From positions 1-30,926 of the forward strand of contig JAPYSD010000005.1 of NCBI GenBank assembly GCA_029936705.1: a DNA stretch of 30,926 nt, given 5' to 3'. The stretch is from Croceicoccus sp. (GTDB lineage: Bacteria; Pseudomonadota; Alphaproteobacteria; Sphingomonadales; Sphingomonadaceae). This document shows, in pieces, positions 8,059-16,002 of the stretch (within the stretch, counting starts at the first letter, position 1; each line of letters starts with the position of its first letter). The position numbers were made by a program, and so were the translations under genes. The notes below the pieces were generated by a model, which saw only the letters and a program-made list of their open reading frames with translations, was not told where the DNA came from and searched no databases.

Positions 8059-8681
8059 AATTCAATGCCGGCCTGGGCCTTCACGCCGGAGCGGAATGGA
8101 TGCTTGACCATGGTCATTTCGGTAACAAGGTCGGCCGCCTCGATCAGCGCCTCGGGGGCGTTGCGGCCTGTGACGATAACGTGCTTCATCATGTCGCGCG
8201 CGGTCAGCACCGCCACCACTTCATCGACCGGCAGATAATCATACCGCAGCACGATGTTCAGTTCGTCGGCCAGCACCATGTGATAGCTGGGATCGGCGAT
8301 CATGCGCTTGACCTCGTCCCAGCCGGCGCGGGCGGCCGCGATATCGCGTGTGCGGTCCTGCGTGTCCCAGGTAAAACCCTCGCCCATCGGCTTGAATTCG
8401 ACATTGTCGGGAAAGGCATCGAACACGGCCTTTTCACCCGTTTTCATCGCCCCTTTGACAAACTGGACCACCCCCACTTTCATGCCGTGGCCAATGGCGC
8501 GAACCACCATGCCCAGCGCCGCGCTGGTTTTGCCCTTGCCCTTGCCGGTGTGGACGATCAGCAGGCCCTGTTCGCGGGTCTTGCTGGCCATGATCTTGGC
8601 CTGCGCGGTCTGCTTCTTGCGCATCTTTTCGGCGTGGCGGGCATCGCCGCCTGCAACTTCTACTTGGTTTTCAGGTTCCAT
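8055..8681 (-). CDS. cobO: Cob(I)yrinic acid a,c-diamide adenosyltransferase
   Basis: CobO (BtuR/CobA type) transfers the 5'-deoxyadenosyl group from ATP to the reduced corrinoid cobalt. The 208 residues contain the characteristic P-loop HTGKGKGKTSAALG following a basic N-terminal helix, then VQFVKGAMKTGE, VLADELNIVLRYDYL and VTGRNAPEALIEAADLVTEM. The C-terminus PFRSGVKAQAGIEF is the classic ending. The start at ATG 8681 yields MEPENQVEV and overlaps the cobF 3' end by 11 bp. The open frame to 8882 is antisense shadow of cobF. It follows cobB and precedes amidation by CobQ in the pathway. Confidence 0.96.
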   Translation of the reverse strand: MEPENQVEVAGGDARHAEKMRKKQTAQAKIMASKTREQGLLIVHTGKGKGKTSAALGMVVRAIGHGMKVGVVQFVKGAMKTGEKAVFDAFPDNVEFKPMGEGFTWDTQDRTRDIAAARAGWDEVKRMIADPSYHMVLADELNIVLRYDYLPVDEVVAVLTARDMMKHVIVTGRNAPEALIEAADLVTEMTMVKHPFRSGVKAQAGIEF

Positions 8682-9435
8682 CGGCCAATTCCCTTCGCAT
8701 GAGATAGACATCCATGATCCAGCCATGGCGCGCGCGCAGTTCCGCCCGGCGCAACGCGATCCGGGGACCGGCTTGCGCCAGGGGGCCCTGTTCCAGCGCC
8801 TCGTGCGCCATGCCCAGATAAGCGCCCCACCAGATGGTGATGCCTTGCGGTTGCAGCCCCTCGAACGCGCAACCGCTGTCAAGCATCACGACAATCGTGT
8901 CGGCTCCGGCAGGCCAGCCATGGGCGCGCAGCAGCCGCCCGGTGGTGATCGTCACCGGGCCGGCCAGCGGGTTCAACGGCATGGCATGGGCAGCGGTCAG
9001 CGCCTGAATACTGGTGATGCCCGGCACCACCCGCACGGCGATTTCCACCCCCGCGCTGCGCAGCCGGTCAGCAATGCGCAAGGTGCTGTCATACAGCGAG
9101 GGATCACCCCAGACGAGCAGCGCCAGCTTGCCACCGCCGGGCAAATGTTCGGCGATCTGCACCCGCCACGCATCGGCAATGGCATCATGCCAAGCGTTGA
9201 CGTCATCCAGATAAGTGGCCCCATTGCCGCGCACTGGCAAGTCAAATTCCACAATCCGCGTTGGCCCCGTCAGCACCTGCGCGCAGATCTCCCGGCGCAG
9301 GTCGATCAGATCGGACTTGGCCTGCCCCTTGCGCGGCAACAGGATCAGGTCGGCACGGTTCATCGCCGCGACAGCCTGCGCTGTCAGGTGATCGGGGTTG
9401 CCAGTGCCGATACCGATCAGGTGGAGGTCGATCAT
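8671..9435 (-). CDS. cobF: Precorrin-6A synthase (deacetylating), C1 methyltransferase
   Basis: CobF methylates precorrin-5 at C-1 and releases acetate (the extruded C20 fragment), giving precorrin-6A. It exists only in the aerobic pathway, so it is diagnostic for the oxygen-dependent route. The 254-residue SAM-dependent tetrapyrrole methylase starts MIDLHLIGIGTGNPDHLT, with the glycine-rich loop, and carries VWGDPSLYDST and VVPGITSIQAL, the SAM-pocket blocks. Homologue-like features LPRKGQAKSDLIDLR and the GAYLGM C-terminal segment support the call. ATG 9435 overlaps the cobB stop by 4 bp. Confidence 0.95.
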   Translation of the reverse strand: MIDLHLIGIGTGNPDHLTAQAVAAMNRADLILLPRKGQAKSDLIDLRREICAQVLTGPTRIVEFDLPVRGNGATYLDDVNAWHDAIADAWRVQIAEHLPGGGKLALLVWGDPSLYDSTLRIADRLRSAGVEIAVRVVPGITSIQALTAAHAMPLNPLAGPVTITTGRLLRAHGWPAGADTIVVMLDSGCAFEGLQPQGITIWWGAYLGMAHEALEQGPLAQAGPRIALRRAELRARHGWIMDVYLMRRELADGT

Positions 9436-10766
9436 TGGGCATCTCGGCACGAAGCGGGCGCGATCATGTGGAAATAGCTGCCGGTGACATGGCCGCGATG
9501 CGATCCGCTTTCGGCCACCGCCGCGCCTTCGGCATCGGTCACAAGCGCCAGCGGCGCGTCGCTCTGTTCGGCAATGGTTGAATAGTGGAACTCGTGCCCG
9601 CGCAGCCTGGTCCCGGCGGCAAGGCGCGATACCGGCACCAGCAGTTCGGCATGGCGATAGCCAAGGTGCATCTTGCGCTGGGCATGGCTGGTGACAAGCC
9701 CCAGCAGCCCGGCCATCCGGTGCCGTTCTCCGCTCTTGTCGATCAACCCCTGCCCCAGCACCATATAGCCGCCGCATTCGCCGTGCACGGGCCGCGTTTG
9801 CGCATGGCAGCGCAGGCCGGACAGGAATGTTGCAGCCGCCGCAATGGTCCCGGCGTGCAGTTCGGGATAGCCGCCGGGCAACCACACCAGATCGGCATGG
9901 GCGGCAGGCGCTTCATCGGCCAGCGGCGAGAATGGCAGGATCTCCGCCCCGGCGCGCCGCCAGCCTTCGATCAGATGCGGGTAGACGAACGAAAAGGCCG
10001 CATCGCGCGCCATGGCGATCCGCTGGGCCGGAGGGGCAGGCAGGTTGCCGCCGTCGGCTTGTGGTGCGGCACCAGCGGCAAGGCGAATAACGTCAAGATC
10101 GACATGGGCGCGCAGGAACGCTGCAAACTCGGCAATCGCGCGATCAAGGTCGGGATGCTCCACCGCCTGAACCAGCCCCAGATGGCGTTCGGGCAGGGTC
10201 AGGTCGCCGCGCCTTGGCAGGGCGCCCAGCACCGGAATGCCCACCGCCTCCATGCCCTTGCGCACCAGCCGTTCATGACGCGGACTGGCCACGCGGTTCA
10301 GGATCACCCCGGCAAATGGCAGCCCCGGATCAAGGCTGCTGAACCCCAGCGCGGTGGCGGCGGCGGACTGCGCCTGCCCCGACACATCCAGCACCAGCAC
10401 GATCGGCCAGCCCATCCGGCGGGCCATGTCGGCGCTGGCACCATTGCCCGACGCACCCTTGCTGGCCACGCCATCGAACAACCCCATCGACCCTTCGGCC
10501 AGCACCATGTCCGCGCCCCCGGCCTGCGCCGCAATGGCAGCGATCAGATCGTCCTCCATCGCCCAGCTATCGAGATTGAACGACGGCCTGCCACTCGCCG
10601 CGCGGTGAAACGCCGGGTCGATATAGTCCGGCCCGCTCTTGAACGGCTGCACCGCCAGCCCGTCTTCGGTCAGGGCGCGCAGCAGGCCCAGCATCACCGT
10701 GGTCTTGCCTGTGCCCGATGCGGGGGCGGCGATCATCAATCCCGGAGTCTGGTGGCGCGCGCTCAT
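9432..10766 (-). CDS. cobB: Hydrogenobyrinic acid a,c-diamide synthase (glutamine-hydrolysing)
   Basis: CobB amidates side chains a and c of hydrogenobyrinic acid before cobalt insertion. The 444 residues have an N-terminal ATPase with Walker A ASGTGKTT at 16-23 and SGPDYIDP. A C-terminal class I glutaminase carries the nucleophile Cys331 in HGECGGYMVLG and HEFHYS near the end. This is the CobB/CbiA family, not the sirtuin sharing the name. The ATG at 10766 overlaps the cobM stop as ATGA. Because CobN is also present, the substrate is expected to be the metal-free ring, as in the P. denitrificans pathway. Confidence 0.95.
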   Translation of the reverse strand: MSARHQTPGLMIAAPASGTGKTTVMLGLLRALTEDGLAVQPFKSGPDYIDPAFHRAASGRPSFNLDSWAMEDDLIAAIAAQAGGADMVLAEGSMGLFDGVASKGASGNGASADMARRMGWPIVLVLDVSGQAQSAAATALGFSSLDPGLPFAGVILNRVASPRHERLVRKGMEAVGIPVLGALPRRGDLTLPERHLGLVQAVEHPDLDRAIAEFAAFLRAHVDLDVIRLAAGAAPQADGGNLPAPPAQRIAMARDAAFSFVYPHLIEGWRRAGAEILPFSPLADEAPAAHADLVWLPGGYPELHAGTIAAAATFLSGLRCHAQTRPVHGECGGYMVLGQGLIDKSGERHRMAGLLGLVTSHAQRKMHLGYRHAELLVPVSRLAAGTRLRGHEFHYSTIAEQSDAPLALVTDAEGAAVAESGSHRGHVTGSYFHMIAPASCRDAQ

Positions 10767-11548
10767 TCGGCCGCACCGCCAAAACGTGACGTGGCATCCT
10801 GCGGCCTGAACCGGCGATCATAACCGGGCGCATAGAGGCTGCTTTCGGCAAAATCCTGCGCCGCCAGCACCCGCCCGACCAGGATCAGGGCGGTGCGCTC
10901 CATGCTCCCGGCGATGGCCTGTTCAATAGTGTCGAGCGTGGCGCGCACGATCCGCTGATCGGGCCAACTGGCGCGCCAGACCACCGCGACGGGGCAATCC
11001 GCGCCATAGGCCGGCGTCAGGTCCGCCACCACTTGCGCCAGATTGTGAACCGAAAGGTGAATGGCCAGCGTCGCGCCGGTCACGGCAAAGTTGGCCAGGC
11101 TTTCGGCGGGCGGCATCGTGCTGGCGCGGCCCGGTGTGCGGGTCAGCACCAGCGATTGCGCCAGCGCGGGCAGGGTCAGCTCTGCCTCCAGCGCGGCGGC
11201 GGCGGCGGCGAAAGCCGGGACGCCGGGTGTGATCGTAAAGGGAATGTCCAGCGCGCGCAGGCGGCGCAACTGCTCGCCCATGGCAGACCACACCGAAAGA
11301 TCGCCCGAATGCAGCCGCGCCACATCGTGCCCGGCGGCATGGGCGGCGGCGATTTCGGCCATGATCTGGTCCAGTTCCAGCGGCGCGGTGTTCACGATCC
11401 GGGCGCCCGGCGGGCAATGATCCAGCACGGCGACCGGGATCAGCGACCCGGCATAAAGGCACACCGGGCTGCCCGCGATCAGATCGCGTCCGCGCAAAGT
11501 GAGAAGATCGGGCGCGCCGGGACCGGCGCCAATGAAGTGGACGGTCAT
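10763..11548 (-). CDS. cobM: Precorrin-4 C11-methyltransferase
   Basis: CobM methylates C-11 of precorrin-4 to form precorrin-5. The 261-residue protein begins MTVHFIGAGPGAPDLLTLRG, with the SAM-binding glycine loop. It then shows YAGSLIP, LHSGDLSVWSAMGEQ and ITPGVPAFAAAAA, which place it firmly among the CobM/CbiF enzymes, and the VVWRASWPDQ block near the C-terminus. ATG 11548 overlaps the cobE stop by 4 bp. The 14 codons open upstream are inside cobE and are not conserved-looking. Its product feeds CobF, encoded two genes downstream. Confidence 0.95.
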   Translation of the reverse strand: MTVHFIGAGPGAPDLLTLRGRDLIAGSPVCLYAGSLIPVAVLDHCPPGARIVNTAPLELDQIMAEIAAAHAAGHDVARLHSGDLSVWSAMGEQLRRLRALDIPFTITPGVPAFAAAAAALEAELTLPALAQSLVLTRTPGRASTMPPAESLANFAVTGATLAIHLSVHNLAQVVADLTPAYGADCPVAVVWRASWPDQRIVRATLDTIEQAIAGSMERTALILVGRVLAAQDFAESSLYAPGYDRRFRPQDATSRFGGAAE

Positions 11549-11940
11549 GTCGGGGTTCCCTGAAGGTTGACACTGGCAGCAATGGCGCACGTCGCCATGC
11601 GATCGGGGGAGATGTGGCGCGGCGACAGCAGGCGCGCACCCGCGCCAGCAGCGGCAAGCGCGGACGCTTCGGCCACGCTGCCGACGTGACGAGCGTTCAG
11701 GCTGGCGATGGAGCGCGTGGGGGTGGAAACGGCAGCCAGTGCATCGGACGCCACGCCCATCAGCGGCAGGCCCAGCGCTTCGGCCAGAGGGAGCAGCGCT
11801 GCGAGCTTGTCTTGCGCCGTGGCCAGATGCGTCACCGGCGGTTGCCCCTGCTCCGCCAGCGCGAACGCCGCGCGCAGCGAAGGCAGGCCGACGCCTGACC
11901 GAAAGCCGAACCCGGCGATGATCACAGCGTCACGCTCCAT
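11545..11940 (-). CDS. cobE: CobE / CbiG C-terminal-domain protein
   Basis: A 131-residue single-domain protein matching CobE, the homologue of the CbiG C-terminal domain. It opens with IIAGFGFRSGVG, as the family does, and has GVASDALAAVSTPTRS followed by the S..A.A.....A.LL.P region. CobE is needed in some aerobic producers but its step is not firmly assigned; a role around precorrin-4/5 or in stabilising intermediates has been considered. I start it at ATG 11940, which overlaps cobL by 19 bp and removes an unrelated upstream frame. It is coupled to cobM by an ATGA overlap. Confidence 0.85.
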   Translation of the reverse strand: MERDAVIIAGFGFRSGVGLPSLRAAFALAEQGQPPVTHLATAQDKLAALLPLAEALGLPLMGVASDALAAVSTPTRSIASLNARHVGSVAEASALAAAGAGARLLSPRHISPDRMATCAIAASVNLQGTPT

Positions 11941-13130
11941 TGCACCACCGGATAGCGCGCGCGCCAGCCGTGCCGGTTGCCCAGCGGTGCGGCGTCGGCC
12001 AGTTCGATGCGCAGGAGGCTCCCGCCCTTCTGGCCATGCCACCGGGCTAGCAGCGCTTCTGATTCCAGCGTCACCGCATTGGTCACCAGCCGCGTTCCGG
12101 CGGGCAAACGTGCCCATAGCGTGTCCAGCAAGGCTTCCGATAAACCACCGCCGATGAACACCGCATCGGGCAATGGTCCCGGTGGCAGGGCATCCGGCGC
12201 AATCCCGACGACAACTTTCAGCCGATCAACGCCCAGCGCAGCGGCGTTGGCCCGCACACGGTCCGCGCGCACCGGATCCGCCTCTATCGCACAGGCCCGG
12301 TTGGCCAGGTGGGCCAGCAGCCATTCGATCCCGATCGATCCCGATCCCGCGCCAATATCCCACAGCAGCTCACCCGCACACGGGGCCAGCGCCGATAGCG
12401 TCAGCGCGCGTACCGGACGCTTGGTCAACTGCCCGTCGGACGCAAACCAGTGGTCCGGTCGGCCCGCCGTCAGCGGCAAGGACGGGCCATGCCCGGCACA
12501 CTCGATCCCGGCCGCTACCGGATGGGCGATGTCGGTGAAAGACAGCCCCTCGGCGCGCGCGGTGCGAACCCGTTCGCGCGGCCCGCCCAGCGCTTCCATC
12601 ACATGCAACGCTGACGCGCCAAAGCCTTGGCCGGTCAGATAGTCCGCCAGCGCGGCCACCGCCGCGCCATCGCGCAACAGTGCAATGACGCGCCGCCCTG
12701 GTGCCAGGTGGGGCTTGAGCCGATCTAACGGCGCGGCATGGAGGCCAAGACAGGCCACATCCTGAACCGGCCAGCCCAGCCGCGCAACCGCCAGCGTGAA
12801 AGTGGAAGGCGCGGGGATCGCCACCCATTCGCCCGGATCAAGCAGGCGCGCCACACTGCTTCCCGCCCCGAACCAGAACGGATCGCCCGATGCCAGCATC
12901 ACCACCCGCTGCCCGCGATGTTGCATCAGCAGGGCAATGCCATCGGCAAAGGGTACTGGCCATTCGATCATGGTACAGGTAATCGCGGGCAGCAGCGACA
13001 GGTGCCGTGCCGGTCCCATGACCAGTCCGGCCTGCGCCAGCGCCGTGCGGGCGGCGGCGGAAAGGCCGTCCGGCCCGTCCTCGCCAATGCCGATGATCGT
13101 CAACCACGCTTCAGGAGCCATATCAGCCAT
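11922..13130 (-). CDS. cobL: Precorrin-6Y C5,15-methyltransferase (decarboxylating)
   Basis: CobL methylates C-5 and C-15 and decarboxylates the acetate side chain of ring C, giving precorrin-8. The 402 residues are a fusion. The CbiE-like tetrapyrrole methylase half has WLTIIGIGEDG and ASGDPFWFGAG; the CbiT-like Rossmann half has LLWDIGAGSGSIGIEWL and CAIEADP. I chose ATG 13130 because an AGGAGG lies 9 nt upstream (13140-13145 on the plus strand); ATG 13121 is possible but poorly spaced. The chosen ATG overlaps the divergent cobK ATG within the palindrome CATG at 13128-13131. Confidence 0.93.
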   Translation of the reverse strand: MADMAPEAWLTIIGIGEDGPDGLSAAARTALAQAGLVMGPARHLSLLPAITCTMIEWPVPFADGIALLMQHRGQRVVMLASGDPFWFGAGSSVARLLDPGEWVAIPAPSTFTLAVARLGWPVQDVACLGLHAAPLDRLKPHLAPGRRVIALLRDGAAVAALADYLTGQGFGASALHVMEALGGPRERVRTARAEGLSFTDIAHPVAAGIECAGHGPSLPLTAGRPDHWFASDGQLTKRPVRALTLSALAPCAGELLWDIGAGSGSIGIEWLLAHLANRACAIEADPVRADRVRANAAALGVDRLKVVVGIAPDALPPGPLPDAVFIGGGLSEALLDTLWARLPAGTRLVTNAVTLESEALLARWHGQKGGSLLRIELADAAPLGNRHGWRARYPVVQWSVTL

Positions 13131-13890
13131 GCCCAACGTCCTCCTGCTGGGCGGCACGACAGAGGCCAGCGCGCTTGCCCGCCTGCTTGGCGCGCGGGGC
13201 ATTGCGACGACGCTCAGCTATGCCGGACGGACCGAAAACCCCCGCGCTCAACCGGTGCCGGTGCGTGTCGGCGGGTTCGGCGGTGTGGCGGGGCTGGCCG
13301 ATTATCTGCGCCACCACCGCGTGACTCATCTGGTGGACGCGACCCACCCCTTTGCCGCAACGATGAGCAGCCATGCCGTGGAGGCGGCCCGCCTGGCCGG
13401 AGTGCCTCATGTAGCGCTGACCCGCCGGGCGTGGCAACCGGTCGCCGGAGACCGCTGGACCCGCATTGCCAGCATCGACGGTGCGGTGGCAGCGCTGGCC
13501 GGGCACTCCCGCCGCGTAATGCTGGCGCTGGGCCGGATGCATGTGGCAGCCTTCGCTGCCCAGCCGCAGCATCATTATCTGTTGCGCTTTGTCGATGCGC
13601 CAGACCAGCCGCCGGGCTTGCCCCATCACACCCTGATCGTCGATCGCGGGCCGTTCACCGCCACAGGCGACAGCGCATTGATGGAGGCGCACGCCATCGA
13701 TCTGTTGGTGTGCAAGAACGCTGGCGGGCAAGGCGCAGAGGCCAAGCTGATCGCCGCACGGGATCTGGGCCTGCCGGTCCTGATGATTGATCGCCCTGCC
13801 GTTCCGGGCCGGGCCGAATGCTATCGCCCGGAAGATGTACTGGTCTGGCTGGGTCATGACGCCGAACCCAAGGCCGAACGCGACGTGTAG
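13129..13890 (+). CDS. cobK: Precorrin-6A reductase, encoded antisense inside the operon
   Basis: CobK reduces precorrin-6A to precorrin-6B with NADPH, between CobF and CobL. The 253-residue protein begins MPNVLLLGGTTEASALA with a Rossmann-type loop. It has VDATHPFA, the ALGRMHVAAF block and VCKNAGGQGAEAKLIAA, typical of CobK/CbiJ. It is the only cob gene on the plus strand, in the one slot between cobL and cobJ. Its ATG overlaps that of cobL, and its last 37 bp overlap the 3' end of cobJ convergently. AGGAG at 13113-13117 is a reasonable ribosome binding site. Any promoter must lie within cobL, so the operon riboswitch cannot control it directly in cis. Confidence 0.94.
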   Translation: MPNVLLLGGTTEASALARLLGARGIATTLSYAGRTENPRAQPVPVRVGGFGGVAGLADYLRHHRVTHLVDATHPFAATMSSHAVEAARLAGVPHVALTRRAWQPVAGDRWTRIASIDGAVAALAGHSRRVMLALGRMHVAAFAAQPQHHYLLRFVDAPDQPPGLPHHTLIVDRGPFTATGDSALMEAHAIDLLVCKNAGGQGAEAKLIAARDLGLPVLMIDRPAVPGRAECYRPEDVLVWLGHDAEPKAERDV

Positions 13891-14642
13891 AGGATCGGAC
13901 CGAGCTTTCGCCCACTTGGCCGTTCGATGATCCGCGTCAGGCTTGATCCGACGATCACCATGGTCCGCATGTCGGCCATGTCTGCACGGGCCTGACCCAG
14001 CGGTACGATCCGCAATTGCTCGTCGGGCGTCGATACGGCGCGGGCGAACAAGATCGGGCGATCCGGGCCGCACACTTCGCGCAGCAATTCCAGCACACGT
14101 TCGAAACCTTCGGGCCGGGCTTTTGACCTCGGGTTGTAGAAGGCCATGGCAAAGTCCGCCTCTGCCGCCAGCCGCAACCGTTTTTCGATCAAATTCCACG
14201 GCTTGAGATTGTCCGACAGATTGATCGCGCAAAAATCATGACCCAGCGGCGCCCCCGCCCGCGCGCTGGCGGCCAGCATCGCGGTGATGCCGGGCAGCAC
14301 CCGGATGTCGAGATCGCGCCAGTGGGCCGGGCCTGCCTCCAGCGCCTCGAACACGGCGGCGGCCATCGCGAAAACGCCCGGATCGCCCGATGATACCACC
14401 ACCACGCGCCGCCCCTGCGCCGCGAGTTCCAGCGCATGGGCGGCCCGGTCCAGCTCCACCCGGTTATCGGACGGATGCAGTGTCAGCCCGGCGCGCGGGG
14501 CGATCCGGGCGACATAGGGAATATAGCCGATGACATCGCTTGCCCCGGCCAGAGCGGCGGTGACTTCGGGCGTAATCAGCGCCTCGTCGCCCGGCCCCAG
14601 ACCGGCGATGGCCAGCCAGCCGCTCATGGCCCCGGCACTCAT
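13854..14642 (-). CDS. cobJ: Precorrin-3B C17-methyltransferase
   Basis: CobJ methylates C-17 of precorrin-3B and contracts the ring to give precorrin-4. The 262 residues include LAIAGLGPGDEALIT, the SAM loop; VVSSGDPGVFAMAA; VLPGITAMLAASA; and NLSDNLKPWNLIEKR with MAFYNPRSK, which are diagnostic of CobJ/CbiH. The start at ATG 14642 forms an ATGA overlap with cobI; an ATG five codons later (14627) is also possible. The last 37 bp lie antisense to the end of cobK, adding a short Ser/Ala tail after the usual LGPILYTSR ending. Confidence 0.95.
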   Translation of the reverse strand: MSAGAMSGWLAIAGLGPGDEALITPEVTAALAGASDVIGYIPYVARIAPRAGLTLHPSDNRVELDRAAHALELAAQGRRVVVVSSGDPGVFAMAAAVFEALEAGPAHWRDLDIRVLPGITAMLAASARAGAPLGHDFCAINLSDNLKPWNLIEKRLRLAAEADFAMAFYNPRSKARPEGFERVLELLREVCGPDRPILFARAVSTPDEQLRIVPLGQARADMADMRTMVIVGSSLTRIIERPSGRKLGPILYTSRSALGSAS

Positions 14643-15376
14643 GGCCGGCGCCCCTGGCCGTGAATCAGCAGGATCGAGAAATAGGGCGTGACCGTTTCGG
14701 CCTCGATCAGCCGCGTGACCCGCTGACCTGGCATGGCGGCATGTTCGACCAGCCATGCCGCATCCTCGCGCCCGGCAGCGGCCACCGCGCGGCGCAGTTT
14801 GGGCAGGTTGCGCCCGATCTTCATCACCACCAGCGCATCTGTATCGCGGATGCGTCGCACCAGTTCATCCTCGGGCAGGGTCGCCATCGCGATGGTCAGC
14901 ACATCGTCGCCCCAGGTGATCGGGATGCCGGTTGCGTTCCACGCCCCGGCCATGCCGGTGATACCCGGAACCACTGCCACCGGAACCGTGCCCGCCAGCC
15001 GGGTGTGCAAATGCATGAATGAACCGTAGAAAAACGGATCGCCCTCACACAGCACGACCACGTCTTCGCCTGCCTGCGCCAGCATGACCAATCGCTGCGT
15101 GCATTCGGCATAGAAAGCGGAAAGACAGTCGTTGTAGCGCGGGTCGGATAACGGAATCTCGGTCGTCACCGGATATTCCATCGGGATTTCGATCACGTCG
15201 GGGCGCAGCATTCCTTCGACAATCCGCCGCGCCTGTCCTGGTCGCCCGGCCTTGCGGAAATAGGCCACGTGGCGGGCGCCACGCACCAGCCGGTCAGTGC
15301 GAACGCTCAACAGATCGGGCGCACCCGGACCCAAACCCACGCCGTGGATCGTCCCGCAGGAAAGGGCCGCGCTCAT
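14639..15376 (-). CDS. cobI: Precorrin-2 C20-methyltransferase
   Basis: CobI adds the third SAM-derived methyl group, at C-20 of precorrin-2, to form precorrin-3A. The 245-residue sequence begins IHGVGLGPGAPDLLSVR after a short leader, then has the YFRKAGRPGQARRI block, IPMEYPVTTE, LCEGDPFFYGSFMHL, VVPGITGMAGAW and VVMKIGRNLPKLR, all usual for CobI/CbiL. The ATG at 15376 overlaps the cobH stop as ATGA. It acts on the product of CobA, whose gene is not in this window. Confidence 0.95.
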   Translation of the reverse strand: MSAALSCGTIHGVGLGPGAPDLLSVRTDRLVRGARHVAYFRKAGRPGQARRIVEGMLRPDVIEIPMEYPVTTEIPLSDPRYNDCLSAFYAECTQRLVMLAQAGEDVVVLCEGDPFFYGSFMHLHTRLAGTVPVAVVPGITGMAGAWNATGIPITWGDDVLTIAMATLPEDELVRRIRDTDALVVMKIGRNLPKLRRAVAAAGREDAAWLVEHAAMPGQRVTRLIEAETVTPYFSILLIHGQGRRP

Positions 15377-16002
15377 TCGGTGCCGCTCGCCAAAGCGTTG
15401 ATCGCAGCAACCGTGATCGCGCTGCCGCCCAGCCGCCCTTCAACGATGCAGCACGGCACCGGCGGCGCGGCCCATAACGCGGCCTTGGATTCGGCCGCGC
15501 CGACAAAGCCCACCGGACAGCCGATGACCGCCGCAGGGCGCGGGCAATCGGGATCTTCCAGCATATTCAGCAGATGGAACAGCGCGGTTGGCGCGTTGCC
15601 GATGGCCACCACCGCGCCTGCCAGATGCGGCCGCCACAGTTCCAGTGCGGCGGCAGAGCGGGTGTTACCCATTGCCCGCGCCATGTCGGGCACTTGCGGC
15701 GCATTCAGGGTGCAGATGATCTGATTATCAGCAGGCAGCCGCGCACGGGTGATCCCTTCGGACACCATCCGCGCATCGCACAGCACCGGCGCGCCAGCGG
15801 CCAGCGCCGCCCGCGCCGCACTGGCAAAGCCGGGTGAGAAGCGGATATGCGCGGCAAGGTCCACCATCCCGGCGGCGTGGATCATGCGCACCGCCACCGG
15901 TTCCTCATCAGCGAAAAAGGGCGCCAGATCGGCTTCGGCGCGGATCATGGCGAAAGACTGGCGATAGATGGCCGCGCCATCGGTTTCATAGATATGGGGC
16001 AT
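15373..16002 (-). CDS. cobH: Precorrin-8X methylmutase
   Basis: CobH moves the methyl group from C-11 to C-12, converting precorrin-8X to hydrogenobyrinic acid. The 209 residues contain the catalytic His42 in RMIHAAGMVD (His43 in the P. denitrificans enzyme), LCDARMVSEGITRARLP, the IGNAPTALFHLL block and IGCPVGFVGAAESK. I use ATG 16002, which shares one base with the cobG stop (TGATG); a TTG one codon upstream is also open. It lies between cobG and cobI, as often seen in aerobic clusters. Confidence 0.95.
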   Translation of the reverse strand: MPHIYETDGAAIYRQSFAMIRAEADLAPFFADEEPVAVRMIHAAGMVDLAAHIRFSPGFASAARAALAAGAPVLCDARMVSEGITRARLPADNQIICTLNAPQVPDMARAMGNTRSAAALELWRPHLAGAVVAIGNAPTALFHLLNMLEDPDCPRPAAVIGCPVGFVGAAESKAALWAAPPVPCCIVEGRLGGSAITVAAINALASGTE

